In this document: one piece after another, positions 9,156 through 18,469 of the stretch | Layout of the letters: each line of letters starts with the position of its first letter | How positions within the stretch are numbered: position 1 is the stretch's first letter | Assembly (NCBI GenBank): GCA_021774615.1 | Contig: JAJFIW010000023.1 | Location: forward strand, 62,001-126,000 | Direction: 5' to 3' | DNA length: 64,000 nt | Source: Alphaproteobacteria bacterium | Lineage (GTDB): Bacteria; Pseudomonadota; Alphaproteobacteria; UBA1280; UBA6503 | Position numbers and translations under genes: made by a program | Notes under the pieces: model-generated | Told to the model about the DNA's origin: nothing | What the model saw: the letters and a program-made list of their open reading frames with translations, nothing else | Database searches by the model: none

Positions 9156-10094
9156 ATGAGTACAGCTGTAAAAGTAGAAATTATCGACGGCTTGGCAACC
9201 GAGCCTTTGCCACTTAAAACACCTAAGCCAGATTGGTTACGGGTGCGCGCACCTATGTCTAAGGCCTATAAAGGTTTAAAAGACCAAGTTAAAGAGCGTG
9301 GCTTGCACACCGTGTGTGAAGAAGCTGCTTGCCCTAATATTGGCGACTGCTGGGCAAGTGGGCATTTAACAGTTATGATTTTAGGCGACGTTTGCACTAG
9401 AGCATGCGCATTTTGTAATATTAAAACTGGTCGCCCACAGCCTGTAAACCCAAAAGAAGCCCACGAACTAGCCGACATGGTTGCAGACTTAGGTTTAAAA
9501 CATGTGGTGCTAACCTCGGTTGATCGTGACGATTTGCCTGACGGTGGGGCACAACATTGGGTGGATTGTATTAATGCAATCAAAGAAAAAGCAGCTGGCA
9601 CTACTATCGAGATTTTAACTCCAGATTTTCGCCGTACCGAGGCATCTATTGACCTTGTAGCTGATGCTCGGCCTGATGTGTTTAACCATAACCTCGAGAC
9701 CGTACCACGGTTGTACCGGCAAATCCGTCCTAGTGCTCGCTACTTTAGCTCGCTGCGTTTACTAGAACGAGTTAAAGAGCGCCACCCCGATACTTTTACA
9801 AAATCAGGCATTATGGTTGGGCTTGGTGAGACTTATAGCGAAGTTCTGCAAGTGATGGACGATATGCGCGCTGCCAAGGTAGACTTTATCACCATTGGGC
9901 AGTACCTCCGCCCCACAGAAAAACATGTTGCTGTAAAAGAATTTATTACGCCAGAAGTTTTTGCCGACTACGAACGCATCGCAAAAATCAAAGGCTTTTT
10001 AATGGTGTCGAGCACACCACTTACTCGCTCATCTTACCATGCAGATACATTCTTCGCCGAGCTTAAAGAGAAACGCCAAGACGGTCTGGTTTAA
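9156..10094 (+). CDS. lipA: Lipoyl synthase
   Basis: Radical-SAM enzyme that inserts two sulphurs into octanoyl groups on lipoyl domains, such as Lys43 of the PdhC encoded in this window. The auxiliary [4Fe-4S] cluster cysteines are Cys54, Cys59 and Cys65 ([12 protein letters not shown]). The radical-SAM cluster cysteines are Cys80, Cys84 and Cys87 (CTRACAFC). The C-terminal RSSYHA motif supplies the serine ligand of the auxiliary cluster. Length 312 is normal. Its last 32 bases overlap the end of the convergent MFS gene. Confidence 0.97.
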   Translation: MSTAVKVEIIDGLATEPLPLKTPKPDWLRVRAPMSKAYKGLKDQVKERGLHTVCEEAACPNIGDCWASGHLTVMILGDVCTRACAFCNIKTGRPQPVNPKEAHELADMVADLGLKHVVLTSVDRDDLPDGGAQHWVDCINAIKEKAAGTTIEILTPDFRRTEASIDLVADARPDVFNHNLETVPRLYRQIRPSARYFSSLRLLERVKERHPDTFTKSGIMVGLGETYSEVLQVMDDMRAAKVDFITIGQYLRPTEKHVAVKEFITPEVFADYERIAKIKGFLMVSSTPLTRSSYHADTFFAELKEKRQDGLV

Positions 10095-11298
10095 CTTTTG
10101 GCGGTTTAGCGATAAATGCTAATGTGGCTGTTAATATAATAAAAGCAATTCCCCATATAATTACAGTATCAAACGATACCTCTTTTGTTAGTAGCCAACC
10201 CAATAATGGTGGGGATGCTGCTGTTGCTAGAATAGCTAAGGTATGGATTAAACTTTTAATTGCGCCTAGGTGCTTAGTGCCATAAACCTCTGCCCATAAT
10301 GATACTGATATCATTGAAAAACCTATCCCTATTCCTATTAGCCACATGTAAACATAAAGAGTCCATGGAGAGTCGCTGACTAATAGAAATGCTATGCCAA
10401 TTGCGATAGGCACATTAGCAAAAGGTAGTAAAGATTTAGCAGAGAACCTGTCAATTAGAGGGCCTATAAGTAAGACACTTACAACTTGTGCTAGACCACA
10501 TGCAGCAAAGCCAGATGCAATTAATGTCATCGACCAGTCTCTGGATGCGGCCAATGCCCCTTGGTGGAATATTAAAGGTGTAGTTATAATCCAAGGTGTA
10601 AGCACAGATGGAATAATAAACCAAAAATAGCTGTGCCCTAATAGCTGTTTGCGCTCCCAGTTTAACTCTTCTTTATCCAATAATGGCGTATGCTCGTGTG
10701 GCTGTGGCATTTGGAATGGGTCGTTCTTTTTAAATAATACGTAATTAATAGGAACGCAAAAAAGAAGACAAACCACACCAATAAAAGCATAGCCCATCTG
10801 CCAACTGTAGGTGGATATAATTATAGCTATAATAACTGGTAATATTATCTGCCCTAGCGGGAAACCAAGGCTAGATAGCCCAACTGCTTTGCCCCGGGTT
10901 TTTGTAAAAAAGCGGGTAATGGTAGTAGTTGCAGTATGGATCATCAGCCCTTGGCAAAGGTGACGCAACAAGAACATTGCAATTAACATTATTGCTAAGT
11001 TAGGCGAATACGCCATTAAAAATGCAGAAAGACTTGTTAGCAATGCAATTGTTACACTGTAGGTGCGCAAATGGATGCGGTCGATTAGGCTTCCTGTATA
11101 AAGTAATAGGAATGCGCTTAATATTCCAGCTATACCGTAGTAACCACCAGATTGAGCAGAGGTTAGGTTAAAAGCACGCTCTAAATCTGGGATAAACAGT
11201 GCAAAAATAAACGTCTGCCCCATATTCGAAAAGAAATTATAAGATGCACCAAAAGCAATATAATTGGGGTAACGCTTTAATAGTGATAGATAGCTCAT
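10063..11298 (-). CDS. MFS transporter, third of three tandem copies
   Basis: A 411-residue, 12-helix major facilitator. Motif A after helix 2 reads [13 protein letters not shown], and a second copy ([13 protein letters not shown]) occurs at the matching position in the C-terminal half. The N-terminus ([20 protein letters not shown]) is nearly the same in the two upstream copies, and similarity runs the whole length. It is the last gene of a five-gene unit beginning with pncC; its ATG overlaps the preceding stop by 4 bases. Its 3' end overlaps the 3' end of lipA by 32 bases. Substrate unknown. Confidence 0.85.
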   Translation of the reverse strand: MSYLSLLKRYPNYIAFGASYNFFSNMGQTFIFALFIPDLERAFNLTSAQSGGYYGIAGILSAFLLLYTGSLIDRIHLRTYSVTIALLTSLSAFLMAYSPNLAIMLIAMFLLRHLCQGLMIHTATTTITRFFTKTRGKAVGLSSLGFPLGQIILPVIIAIIISTYSWQMGYAFIGVVCLLFCVPINYVLFKKNDPFQMPQPHEHTPLLDKEELNWERKQLLGHSYFWFIIPSVLTPWIITTPLIFHQGALAASRDWSMTLIASGFAACGLAQVVSVLLIGPLIDRFSAKSLLPFANVPIAIGIAFLLVSDSPWTLYVYMWLIGIGIGFSMISVSLWAEVYGTKHLGAIKSLIHTLAILATAASPPLLGWLLTKEVSFDTVIIWGIAFIILTATLAFIAKPPKVKPDRLGVSL

Positions 11299-12518
11299 TG
11301 CTCAACTCTCGGTGGTTTAGCAAAGAATGCTAGGAGTGATGCTAGCAGAATAAAGGCAATCCCATTTGTAATAAGACTGTCAACTGTTACTCCTTTGGTT
11401 AGAAGAAGCCCCACTATTGGAGGGGCTGCTGCTGTCCCAATAATTGCTAATGTGCTAATAAAACTTTGGATTGCACCAAGATGCTTCCGGCCATAGATTT
11501 CGGCCCAAATAGTCATATACACTCCACTTCCAAAACCAATGCCGAGCCCCATTAGCCCCATGTACAGATAAACAATCCATGGGGAATCGCTTATAAGGAG
11601 CATGCTCATACCCATTGCAATAGGGATAATAGATAAAGGCAGTATACGGCTAGCTGAGAAACGGTCGATAATTGGTCCAATAAATAGGTTGCCCACAATA
11701 TGGAATATACCATAAGAAATAAAGCCCGATGCCATTAGTGTCATTGACCACCCTTTGGAGTCAGCTATTACTCCTTGTTGAAAAAATAGAGCTGTTAGGA
11801 TAAATCCTGGAGAGATAATAAGAGGTGCAATAATCCAGAAATAACTATGCCCTAATAACTGTTTTTTGCTCCAATTTAATTCTTTTTCATCAAGAAGAGG
11901 GGATGTTGTGTCCTCATGCGGATGGGGAATTTGAAAAGGGTCATCTCTTTTTAAAAGAAGAATATTCAATGGAATACATAGAAGAAGGCAACTAACCCCT
12001 AAAGAAACATAACCCATTCTCCAACCATATCCAGCAATTATAAGTGCAATAATGATTGGTAGGAATACTTCACTGATTGACATTCCGATGCTTTTTAAGC
12101 TAGTAGCTTTGCCTCTGTTTTTTGTGAAATAACGAGCCGTAGCTATATGAGCAGTATGAGTCATCAGCCCTTGGCCAAGGTGACGCAGTAAAAACATTGC
12201 AAGGAGCATAACCATTAAGTTTTGTGCAGATGCCATTAGTAATGCTGCTCCACCAAGTATAGCTGTAACTGTAACACTGTAAGTACGCAAATGGATGCGG
12301 TCGATTAGGCTACCTGTATATAACAGTAAAAAAGCACTTAATAGAGTAATAACCCCATAATAACTACCAGACTCAGCAGGGGTAAGGTCAAAAACACGCT
12401 CTAAATCAGGGATAAATAAAGCAAAAATAAATGTCTGACCAGGGCCTGAGAAGAAATTATAAATAACACCAAAAGCAATATAATTGGGGTAACGTTTTAA
12501 TAGTGATAGGTAGTTCAT
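11295..12518 (-). CDS. MFS transporter, second of three tandem copies
   Basis: A 407-residue, 12-helix MFS protein, full-length and colinear with its two neighbours. The central cytoplasmic loop carries the same DPFQIPHPHE and [15 protein letters not shown] elements. Motif A ([13 protein letters not shown]) and its C-terminal counterpart (GPIIDRFSASRIL) are intact. It overlaps both neighbours by 4 bases (ATGA junctions). Differences between copies cluster in helices and extracellular loops, which would fit different substrates, but this is inference. Confidence 0.85.
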   Translation of the reverse strand: MNYLSLLKRYPNYIAFGVIYNFFSGPGQTFIFALFIPDLERVFDLTPAESGSYYGVITLLSAFLLLYTGSLIDRIHLRTYSVTVTAILGGAALLMASAQNLMVMLLAMFLLRHLGQGLMTHTAHIATARYFTKNRGKATSLKSIGMSISEVFLPIIIALIIAGYGWRMGYVSLGVSCLLLCIPLNILLLKRDDPFQIPHPHEDTTSPLLDEKELNWSKKQLLGHSYFWIIAPLIISPGFILTALFFQQGVIADSKGWSMTLMASGFISYGIFHIVGNLFIGPIIDRFSASRILPLSIIPIAMGMSMLLISDSPWIVYLYMGLMGLGIGFGSGVYMTIWAEIYGRKHLGAIQSFISTLAIIGTAAAPPIVGLLLTKGVTVDSLITNGIAFILLASLLAFFAKPPRVEQ

Positions 12519-13738
12519 TGTTTAACTTTCGGCACTTTTGCAACCAGCGCTAATATTGATGCAACAATTATATAAATAACTCCACATAGAATAATGTTAT
12601 CTACAGGTGTGCCTTTGGTTAAAAATATTCCTACCAGAGGCGGGGATGCTGCTGTGCCTAATATTGCTAGTGTGGTTGTTAGGCTTTTGATAGACCCTAA
12701 ATGTTTTTTGCCATAAACTTCGGCCCAAAGGGCAGCTTTTATATTTGCAGTAAAACTTATACCTGTACCAATTAGCCCCATGTAAATATACACAGTCCAT
12801 ATTTCTTTGGTTATTAACAGTGTTACTAAGGCTAGGCACATCGGTATATTTGCTATTGCTAACAAGTGCTTAGCGGAGAATTTGTCAATAACAGGCCCTA
12901 TAATAAATGTACCTAAAATACCCATAATACTAAACGACACAAAACCCGATGCTATTAAAGGTAACGACCAACCTTGGTGCTCGGCAAGCGTGCCTTGATG
13001 AAAAAACAGTGCAGTAAATATAAATGCAGGCGCAATAATAACTGGTAAAATAAGCCAAAAATAGCTGTGGCTTAATAGCTCTTTTCTGCCCCAGTTTAGC
13101 TCTTCTTCGTCAAGTAAGCCTGCGGTTGCACTTTCTTTCGGGTGAGGGAGCTGGAAAGGGTCATCTTTCTTAAGCAAAATTGTATTTAAAGGCATACAAA
13201 GAAGAAGGCAACCAATACCAAGCACAATGTAGCCCACTCGCCAGTCGTAAGTGGCAATAATTAATGCAATTGTAACAGGTAGCAAAGCTTGCGATAAATA
13301 AACCCCCAGCATGTTTACGCTAATGGCTTTGCCTCGGGTATGGGTAAAGTAGCGTGTAATACTAATGCTAGCCGTATGAGCCATTAGCCCTTGCCCTAGG
13401 TGGCGCAGTAAAAACATTGCTAATAGCATAACCGCTAAGCTATCAGCTGACGCCATAAGCAATGCGCTTGTACCAAGTAAAAATGCAATTGTCGTACTGT
13501 AGGTACGTAAGTGTATTCGGTCGATTAAACTACCTGTATAAAGCAATAAAAATGCACTAATAAGGCTAGCTATACCGTAATAACTGCCAGACTGTGCATG
13601 AGTTAAATTAAAAGCTTTTTCCAAATCAGGGATAAATAGCGCGAACAAAAATGTCTGCCCTAAGCTAGAAAAGAAATTATAAGTAGCCCCAAAACCAAGG
13701 TAACGAGGGTAGCTTTTAAATAGTGATAGGTAGGTCAT
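12515..13738 (-). CDS. MFS transporter, first of three tandem copies
   Basis: A 407-residue member of the tandem trio, with DPFQLPHPKES and LNWGRKELLSHSYFW in the central loop, motif [14 protein letters not shown], and GPVIDKFSAKHLL in the second half. It overlaps the upstream secreted-protein gene and the downstream MFS gene by 4 bases each. All three copies lack visible stops or frameshifts, so the amplification appears to be maintained. The conserved Arg-rich RHLGQGLMAHTA element occurs in helix 4-5 of this copy. Confidence 0.85.
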   Translation of the reverse strand: MTYLSLFKSYPRYLGFGATYNFFSSLGQTFLFALFIPDLEKAFNLTHAQSGSYYGIASLISAFLLLYTGSLIDRIHLRTYSTTIAFLLGTSALLMASADSLAVMLLAMFLLRHLGQGLMAHTASISITRYFTHTRGKAISVNMLGVYLSQALLPVTIALIIATYDWRVGYIVLGIGCLLLCMPLNTILLKKDDPFQLPHPKESATAGLLDEEELNWGRKELLSHSYFWLILPVIIAPAFIFTALFFHQGTLAEHQGWSLPLIASGFVSFSIMGILGTFIIGPVIDKFSAKHLLAIANIPMCLALVTLLITKEIWTVYIYMGLIGTGISFTANIKAALWAEVYGKKHLGSIKSLTTTLAILGTAASPPLVGIFLTKGTPVDNIILCGVIYIIVASILALVAKVPKVKQ

Positions 13739-14847
13739 GGGCTTACTTTATCTTCCTCTGAAGGCTTTTTGTCGGTATTTGTAGATTTATTATCAGTATT
13801 ACTGTTGGGGTTTTCAATGAAGTCGGCAAGTTCTTTTGGTATTTCGGGTAGATTTTTTTCAGTCATAATAATTTCGCCTATGGGTAGCATTTGGATGTGG
13901 TCTTTGATATCTAAAGACAGTTGGCTTAAATCTTGGTAAAGCTCCGACAACCAATTATTAAGGTTTTCTTCCATCTCACCACTTCTATAGTCTCTAAGCC
14001 CACCTTCAATGTCTAGCTCTAGGAGTTGCATTTTATTGATAAGTTGGCGCAAGCTATTACGCATGGCTGTTGGTAGCCCTGTAAGCTCGGGATCAAGGGA
14101 TAATAGCTCGGTCATCTGCCCATTGGCATAAAGGTACTCGCTACGTATTTTTGCCAATGGTAACGTAATGGGGGTTGTGTGGATATTTTCATAAACCATT
14201 AATGTGCGTGCAAGATAATGCATAGATTTACGCATTTTAAAACGTGCAAATGCTGTTATATTCTCGGTGTTTGTAGCTATTGTTCTTTCGTCTAGTTGTA
14301 ATTGGCGTTGCTCTACATCTAGCACTATGCCCATATCTTGCTGGATAAGTGAGCGAGTATTTGCAGACTCTGTAATAAAAATATCTTTAGTTTTATTATT
14401 CTTTTTTAGCTTATTAAAGCTGGCTAAGGAGTTATCAATATCTTTTTGCATGCTATCTAGCAACTGTTGGGAGATAGAGCGTCTGATGGTTAATAACTCG
14501 GCAAGCTGTCGGTCTAGCTCGAGCTGAGACGAGAATGAAATATCATCATTCTCATTTTGTGCGACTAATCCTTCTGTAAGCATTTCTTGGAGTAGCTTAT
14601 CGGCAATGCTATAGCATTCTTCACGTAGTTTTTTTGTTTCTTTAATTAATTTTTTAAGCTTGGGGTAAGTTTTTTTTATTTCAGCTAAGGGGGTAGCTCC
14701 AATTTGCACTATTTCTCGGGCATTAATTAGGTCGCAAATATCTGCTTGGTGCTGGTAGTCCATCCGTAGGGTGTTATAGTCTAGGTTTTGTGCTTGCACT
14801 ATATTTGGAGTTGTTATGGATAATAGCAGAATAAAGGTAAAAATCAT
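13735..14847 (-). CDS. Secreted coiled-coil protein, unknown function
   Basis: A 370-residue protein with a cleavable signal (IFTFILLLSITTPNIVQAQ). The rest is mostly helical with heptad-like regions rich in Leu, Lys and Glu (KKTYPKLKKLIKETKKLREE; a stretch around residues 120-200). The C-terminal 30 residues are low-complexity Asn/Thr/Lys/Ser. It is the second gene of the pncC-MFS unit, overlapping both neighbours by 4 bases. I do not recognise the family. Its location suggests a periplasmic partner of the transporters, but nothing in the sequence shows this. Confidence 0.65.
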   Translation of the reverse strand: MIFTFILLLSITTPNIVQAQNLDYNTLRMDYQHQADICDLINAREIVQIGATPLAEIKKTYPKLKKLIKETKKLREECYSIADKLLQEMLTEGLVAQNENDDISFSSQLELDRQLAELLTIRRSISQQLLDSMQKDIDNSLASFNKLKKNNKTKDIFITESANTRSLIQQDMGIVLDVEQRQLQLDERTIATNTENITAFARFKMRKSMHYLARTLMVYENIHTTPITLPLAKIRSEYLYANGQMTELLSLDPELTGLPTAMRNSLRQLINKMQLLELDIEGGLRDYRSGEMEENLNNWLSELYQDLSQLSLDIKDHIQMLPIGEIIMTEKNLPEIPKELADFIENPNSNTDNKSTNTDKKPSEEDKVSP

Positions 14848-15344
14848 CCATGTTGCTCCTGCTTAATGCGTTCGATTAGAAGGTTTAAAGCATACTCGGT
14901 TGCTTGTTGGCGTATAGAGGTGCGGTCGCCACTAAAGATGTTTTCTGCATATCTGGCTGTAGCATCCCCCTTTGCTTGGACTGCAAAGCAGATAAACCCA
15001 ACAGGTTTATCTGTGCCTGTGTTTCCTGGGCCAGCAATTCCTGATACACTTACAGCTAAGTCGGCATTACTTTTGTTTAAAGCACCACTTACCATTGCTT
15101 TTACAGTTTGCTCTGAAACTGCTCCGTAAGTATCAATAATAGTGCTATCAACACCTAGGATATTGATTTTCATCTGGTTCGAATAAGTAACAAAACCACC
15201 CGTAAAAGCTTTACTAGAACCTGCTGGGTCAACAAGGGCAGATGATACCATTCCACCAGTGCAAGATTCCGCAGTTGCAACCATCCAGCCAAGGTCAGCT
15301 GCCATGTCTAGAACTGTTTGTGCAAAGTGTTTTGTTTCTTTCAT
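14844..15344 (-). CDS. pncC: Nicotinamide-nucleotide amidohydrolase (CinA C-terminal domain)
   Basis: Deamidates NMN to nicotinate mononucleotide in pyridine nucleotide recycling. The protein has the stand-alone CinA C-terminal domain (166 residues) with its signature: AESCTGGMVSSALVDPAGSS, GGFVTYSNQMK and the GIAGPGNTGTDKPVG loop. It begins the unit that continues with the coiled-coil protein and three MFS transporters through 4-base overlaps. The CinA N-terminal molybdopterin-binding-like domain is absent, as in E. coli YgaD. Confidence 0.92.
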   Translation of the reverse strand: MKETKHFAQTVLDMAADLGWMVATAESCTGGMVSSALVDPAGSSKAFTGGFVTYSNQMKINILGVDSTIIDTYGAVSEQTVKAMVSGALNKSNADLAVSVSGIAGPGNTGTDKPVGFICFAVQAKGDATARYAENIFSGDRTSIRQQATEYALNLLIERIKQEQHG

Positions 15345-15422
15345 AAGTTAAAGCTGTTCTTTTAGTTATTTTTGTTATTTACTAGATACTAGTTTAATTA
15401 AATATATATAAGTTATACATCA

Positions 15423-16193
15423 ATGCTAGAGTTTTTACCAACCATCCTTGTCGTAAACCAGCTATTATTAGCTATTATTAGCGAGCGTTGGCCATCTAAA
15501 AAAGTTATGGTTATTTTAAGTTCTATAATGGTGCTGGGGTGTTTTTATCTTATTAGTTTTGTTTTGCAAAACCCTTGGCTTTTGAATATGAAAACCATTT
15601 TATGGTTAGTAGTAGGGGCCGCACAAATTTTTTATGTATTTTTTGCACTTTTTGGCGGTAAAGAGCTGTGGAAAATTTCTATAATAACCCAACCCTTACT
15701 GTTCCCTTTTACCGTATTGGCTGCATATGTTCCTGTAAGCGGGGCACACACAGGTGTAGTGGTTGAAACCTTCTGGCTACAAGGGCACATTATTAGCGCT
15801 ACTATTGCTTATGGTATTTTAACAATGGCTGGTTTATTTGCTTTTGCAATTGTAACCCGCCAAGCTTATTTAAAAGCACGAGCAACATCGTCCTTTGTAG
15901 AAAAGCTACCTTCCCTAGAAATTTTAGAAAGAGCCCAAACAGCAGCATTATGGTTTGGCTTAATTAGCTTGTTTGTAGCTATTATTGCAGGCTCTGTCGT
16001 AACTTATGACTCTACAGGAAGCCTTTTCCTGCTGCATTGGAAGTCGCTTTTAACATTGTTAACTTTTATCCTTGTAGTACTGCTGCTAATAGGCAAAAGA
16101 GTGTGCGGTGTAAGGGGTAGGCAAGGGGCCCAAGTCGTATTAATGATATATTTTTTAGTAATCATTATGTTCCTAGGTAGTGTTTTTATCTAA
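15423..16193 (+). CDS. HemX/CcsA-like cytochrome c assembly family membrane protein
   Basis: A 256-residue protein with about eight hydrophobic segments of the CytC_asm (HemX/YpjD/CcsA) family. Histidines lie at positions matching family haem ligands: HIISATIAYGILTMAGLF in the middle and LLHWKSLLTLLTF near the end. The tryptophan-rich WWD motif of true CcsA/CcmC/CcmF haem-handling proteins is not present, so HemX/YpjD-type is the better label. A ResB homologue is encoded 2.3 kb downstream, which may connect the two in cytochrome c maturation (inference). Confidence 0.7.
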   Translation: MLEFLPTILVVNQLLLAIISERWPSKKVMVILSSIMVLGCFYLISFVLQNPWLLNMKTILWLVVGAAQIFYVFFALFGGKELWKISIITQPLLFPFTVLAAYVPVSGAHTGVVVETFWLQGHIISATIAYGILTMAGLFAFAIVTRQAYLKARATSSFVEKLPSLEILERAQTAALWFGLISLFVAIIAGSVVTYDSTGSLFLLHWKSLLTLLTFILVVLLLIGKRVCGVRGRQGAQVVLMIYFLVIIMFLGSVFI

Positions 16194-16330
16194 TAAATAC
16201 ATTATATCTCAACTAATTATCATACAATTGTCTGTGCCTATTTTTTAGGCAAAAGTTGCTTGCATGATTAGTGTTGCTGTACTAATATGCCCCCAATTAT
16301 GCGAACTATAAATTATAACAAGGAAGATAG

Positions 16331-17383
16331 ATGCAAAAGTCTATTAGTATCGGTCAGATTGAGCTAGATAACCCAGTTATTTTAGCTCCCATGTCAGGTA
16401 TTACCGACATGCCTTTTCGCCTAATGGCGATGCGTTATGGTGCAGGGCTTGTGGTATCTGAAATGATTGCAAGTGAAGCCTTGGTTCGTGATTGTGATAT
16501 TTCCCATCAAAAAGCCACTTTTGACCCTCGTCAAGGTACATTTGTAGTACAAATAGCAGGCGCAAGCCCAAAAAATATGGCAGTAGCAGCACAAGTAAAC
16601 GAAGCTGCGGGCGCACAAGCAATCGATATTAACATGGGGTGTCCGGCAAAGCGCGTGGTTAATGGTATGGCAGGCTCAGCACTGCTTAAAGACGAAGAGC
16701 TTGTACAAGAAATTTTAGAGGCTGTAGTAGGGGCAGTAAAAATCCCGGTTACTTTAAAAACTCGGTTGGGTTGGTCTAGTGACTGCTTAAATGGCCCAAA
16801 AGTTGCTAAAATCGCTGAACGTGCAGGGGTTAAAATGTTGCAAGTCCATGGTCGTACTCGTAACCAAATGTATAAAGGCCATGCGGATTGGGCTTTTGTT
16901 AAACAATTTAAAGAGGCTGTAGATATCCCGGTTATTGTCAATGGCGATATTATAACGTTGGAAGATGCAGTTATGGCACAAAAACTTTCTAGTGCTGACG
17001 GGGTTATGATTGGTCGTGCTTGCCAAGGTCGTCCTTGGTTTTTAGGGCAAGTGGCACATTACCTTAAAACAGGGGAAATTCTCCCCGATCCTAATGTTGA
17101 GGAACAATATAATGTTACCCGCGAACACTACGAACTAGCTATGGACCTATACGGTAGCGAGCGTGGCGTGCGGATGATGCGTAAGCACATGGCATGGTAC
17201 ACCAAAGGGTTTAAAAATGGTGGCAATTACCGCAAACAGCTCAACGTGATGACAAAACCACAAGAGGTTTTAGACTTAACAGAAGAATTTTATGAACAAG
17301 CAGTAAATAATAATGACATTGGGTTTAACCCACATTTATCGCAGCAAACATCTAACCCACAAGCGTTTAATTGTGCAGCTTAA
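16331..17383 (+). CDS. dusB: tRNA-dihydrouridine synthase
   Basis: FMN enzyme reducing uridines in the tRNA D-loop. Signatures: the N-terminal [19 protein letters not shown], the [12 protein letters not shown] element containing the catalytic cysteine, [13 protein letters not shown], and the FMN phosphate-binding [15 protein letters not shown]. Length 350 is slightly longer than E. coli DusB, with a short unrelated C-terminal tail. In alphaproteobacteria this gene (also called nifR3) normally precedes ntrB-ntrC. Here ntrB is missing and a degenerate NtrC-like gene follows within 21 bases. Confidence 0.95.
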   Translation: MQKSISIGQIELDNPVILAPMSGITDMPFRLMAMRYGAGLVVSEMIASEALVRDCDISHQKATFDPRQGTFVVQIAGASPKNMAVAAQVNEAAGAQAIDINMGCPAKRVVNGMAGSALLKDEELVQEILEAVVGAVKIPVTLKTRLGWSSDCLNGPKVAKIAERAGVKMLQVHGRTRNQMYKGHADWAFVKQFKEAVDIPVIVNGDIITLEDAVMAQKLSSADGVMIGRACQGRPWFLGQVAHYLKTGEILPDPNVEEQYNVTREHYELAMDLYGSERGVRMMRKHMAWYTKGFKNGGNYRKQLNVMTKPQEVLDLTEEFYEQAVNNNDIGFNPHLSQQTSNPQAFNCAA

Positions 17384-17403
17384 TAATAGGAACATATTGT
17401 ATA

Positions 17404-18462
17404 ATGATACCATTAGACTTAAACCGTAAAACAAACACTCAAACAGCGCAGTTCCATGCAGACTATAAAATGCAAAGTGTAATTGATGAAATGGGCTGGT
17501 TTTTTGGTGCATCTCGTTCTATGGCAGTATTACGCCAAACAGTTCGCCAGATGTCTAATAGCCGTTCATCTGTTCTTTTATGTGGTGAGAATGGTGTTGG
17601 TAAGTCGGTTTTAGCTAGAATTATTCATGGTATTAGTGGCGTCCAAGGTAGGTTTATTACTTTTGATGTTGGGTCTGTTCCTCTTTCATTGCTAGAGACA
17701 GAGCTAGCGTATGCAATGCAGAACGCTGCTCGTGATGGTGAGCCAGGAACATTGCATTTGTCTGGTATAGAGTATTTACCACAAGTATTACAGCAGCGAT
17801 TATTGCAGCATTACCGCAGTAACTACGCTGAAGCTAGCCCAATGCGCCCGCCTGCACGTTTAATATGTTCATCTCGTTATGCGTTGTCTGAGGCTGTAGA
17901 ACAAGGGTTGTTCTCGGAACGTTTATACCAAGACATCCAAGCCGTTAATATGTTTGTGCCACCACTACGTGAGCGCCCTGAAGATATCCCATTGTTGGCG
18001 CAATATATTGTGCAGAAGTATGCAGGTAACCGCCAAGTTAGGTTGAGTAAAGATGCGCTAGCTCTATTGCAGAATTACTCTTGGCCAGGGAATATGCGTG
18101 AAATGGCAGGAGTTGTCCAAAAATCTGTAGGTCAGTCGCCTCGTCATGTTCTTGGTGTGGAAGATTTTCAACCTCATATGGAGTCAGAGCCAGCTAACGA
18201 TAATTCTCAACCTCTTAGCCTCCCTGATGCTACAGAAGTATGCCTAAGTCGCTATTTTGATAACCTACGCGGTATGGCGCCAGCACCTAATTTGTTCGAG
18301 CGGGTTATTAATGAAGTTGAAAAACCTTTAATCGAACATGTTTTACGTTATGTGCGTGGCAACCAACTTCGCGCAGCTGAAGTATTGGGCATTAACCGTA
18401 ATACATTACGCAAAAAAATACGCCAACTAGAGATTGATGCCAAAAAACCTTCAGGGGAATAA
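17404..18462 (+). CDS. Degenerate NtrC-like protein (AAA+ and Fis-type helix-turn-helix)
   Basis: About 352 residues from ATG 17404; a longer frame from TTG 17371 is possible. Order of parts: a short N-terminus with no receiver domain, an AAA+ domain with intact Walker A (GENGVGKS, 61-68), sensor-like FVPPLRERPEDIPLLAQY, WPGNMRE, and a C-terminal Fis-type helix-turn-helix (GNQLRAAEVLGINRNTLRKK). The GAFTGA loop that contacts sigma-54 is deleted. The Walker B acidic pair (usually LFLDE) is replaced by LHLSG (about 117-121). It therefore should not drive sigma-54 open-complex formation, and is better viewed as a DNA-binding remnant of NtrC. Context dusB-(ntrB missing)-this-resB-ntrY-ntrX supports descent from ntrC. 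Confidence 0.85.
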   Translation: MIPLDLNRKTNTQTAQFHADYKMQSVIDEMGWFFGASRSMAVLRQTVRQMSNSRSSVLLCGENGVGKSVLARIIHGISGVQGRFITFDVGSVPLSLLETELAYAMQNAARDGEPGTLHLSGIEYLPQVLQQRLLQHYRSNYAEASPMRPPARLICSSRYALSEAVEQGLFSERLYQDIQAVNMFVPPLRERPEDIPLLAQYIVQKYAGNRQVRLSKDALALLQNYSWPGNMREMAGVVQKSVGQSPRHVLGVEDFQPHMESEPANDNSQPLSLPDATEVCLSRYFDNLRGMAPAPNLFERVINEVEKPLIEHVLRYVRGNQLRAAEVLGINRNTLRKKIRQLEIDAKKPSGE

Positions 18463-18469
18463 GTAGCCG

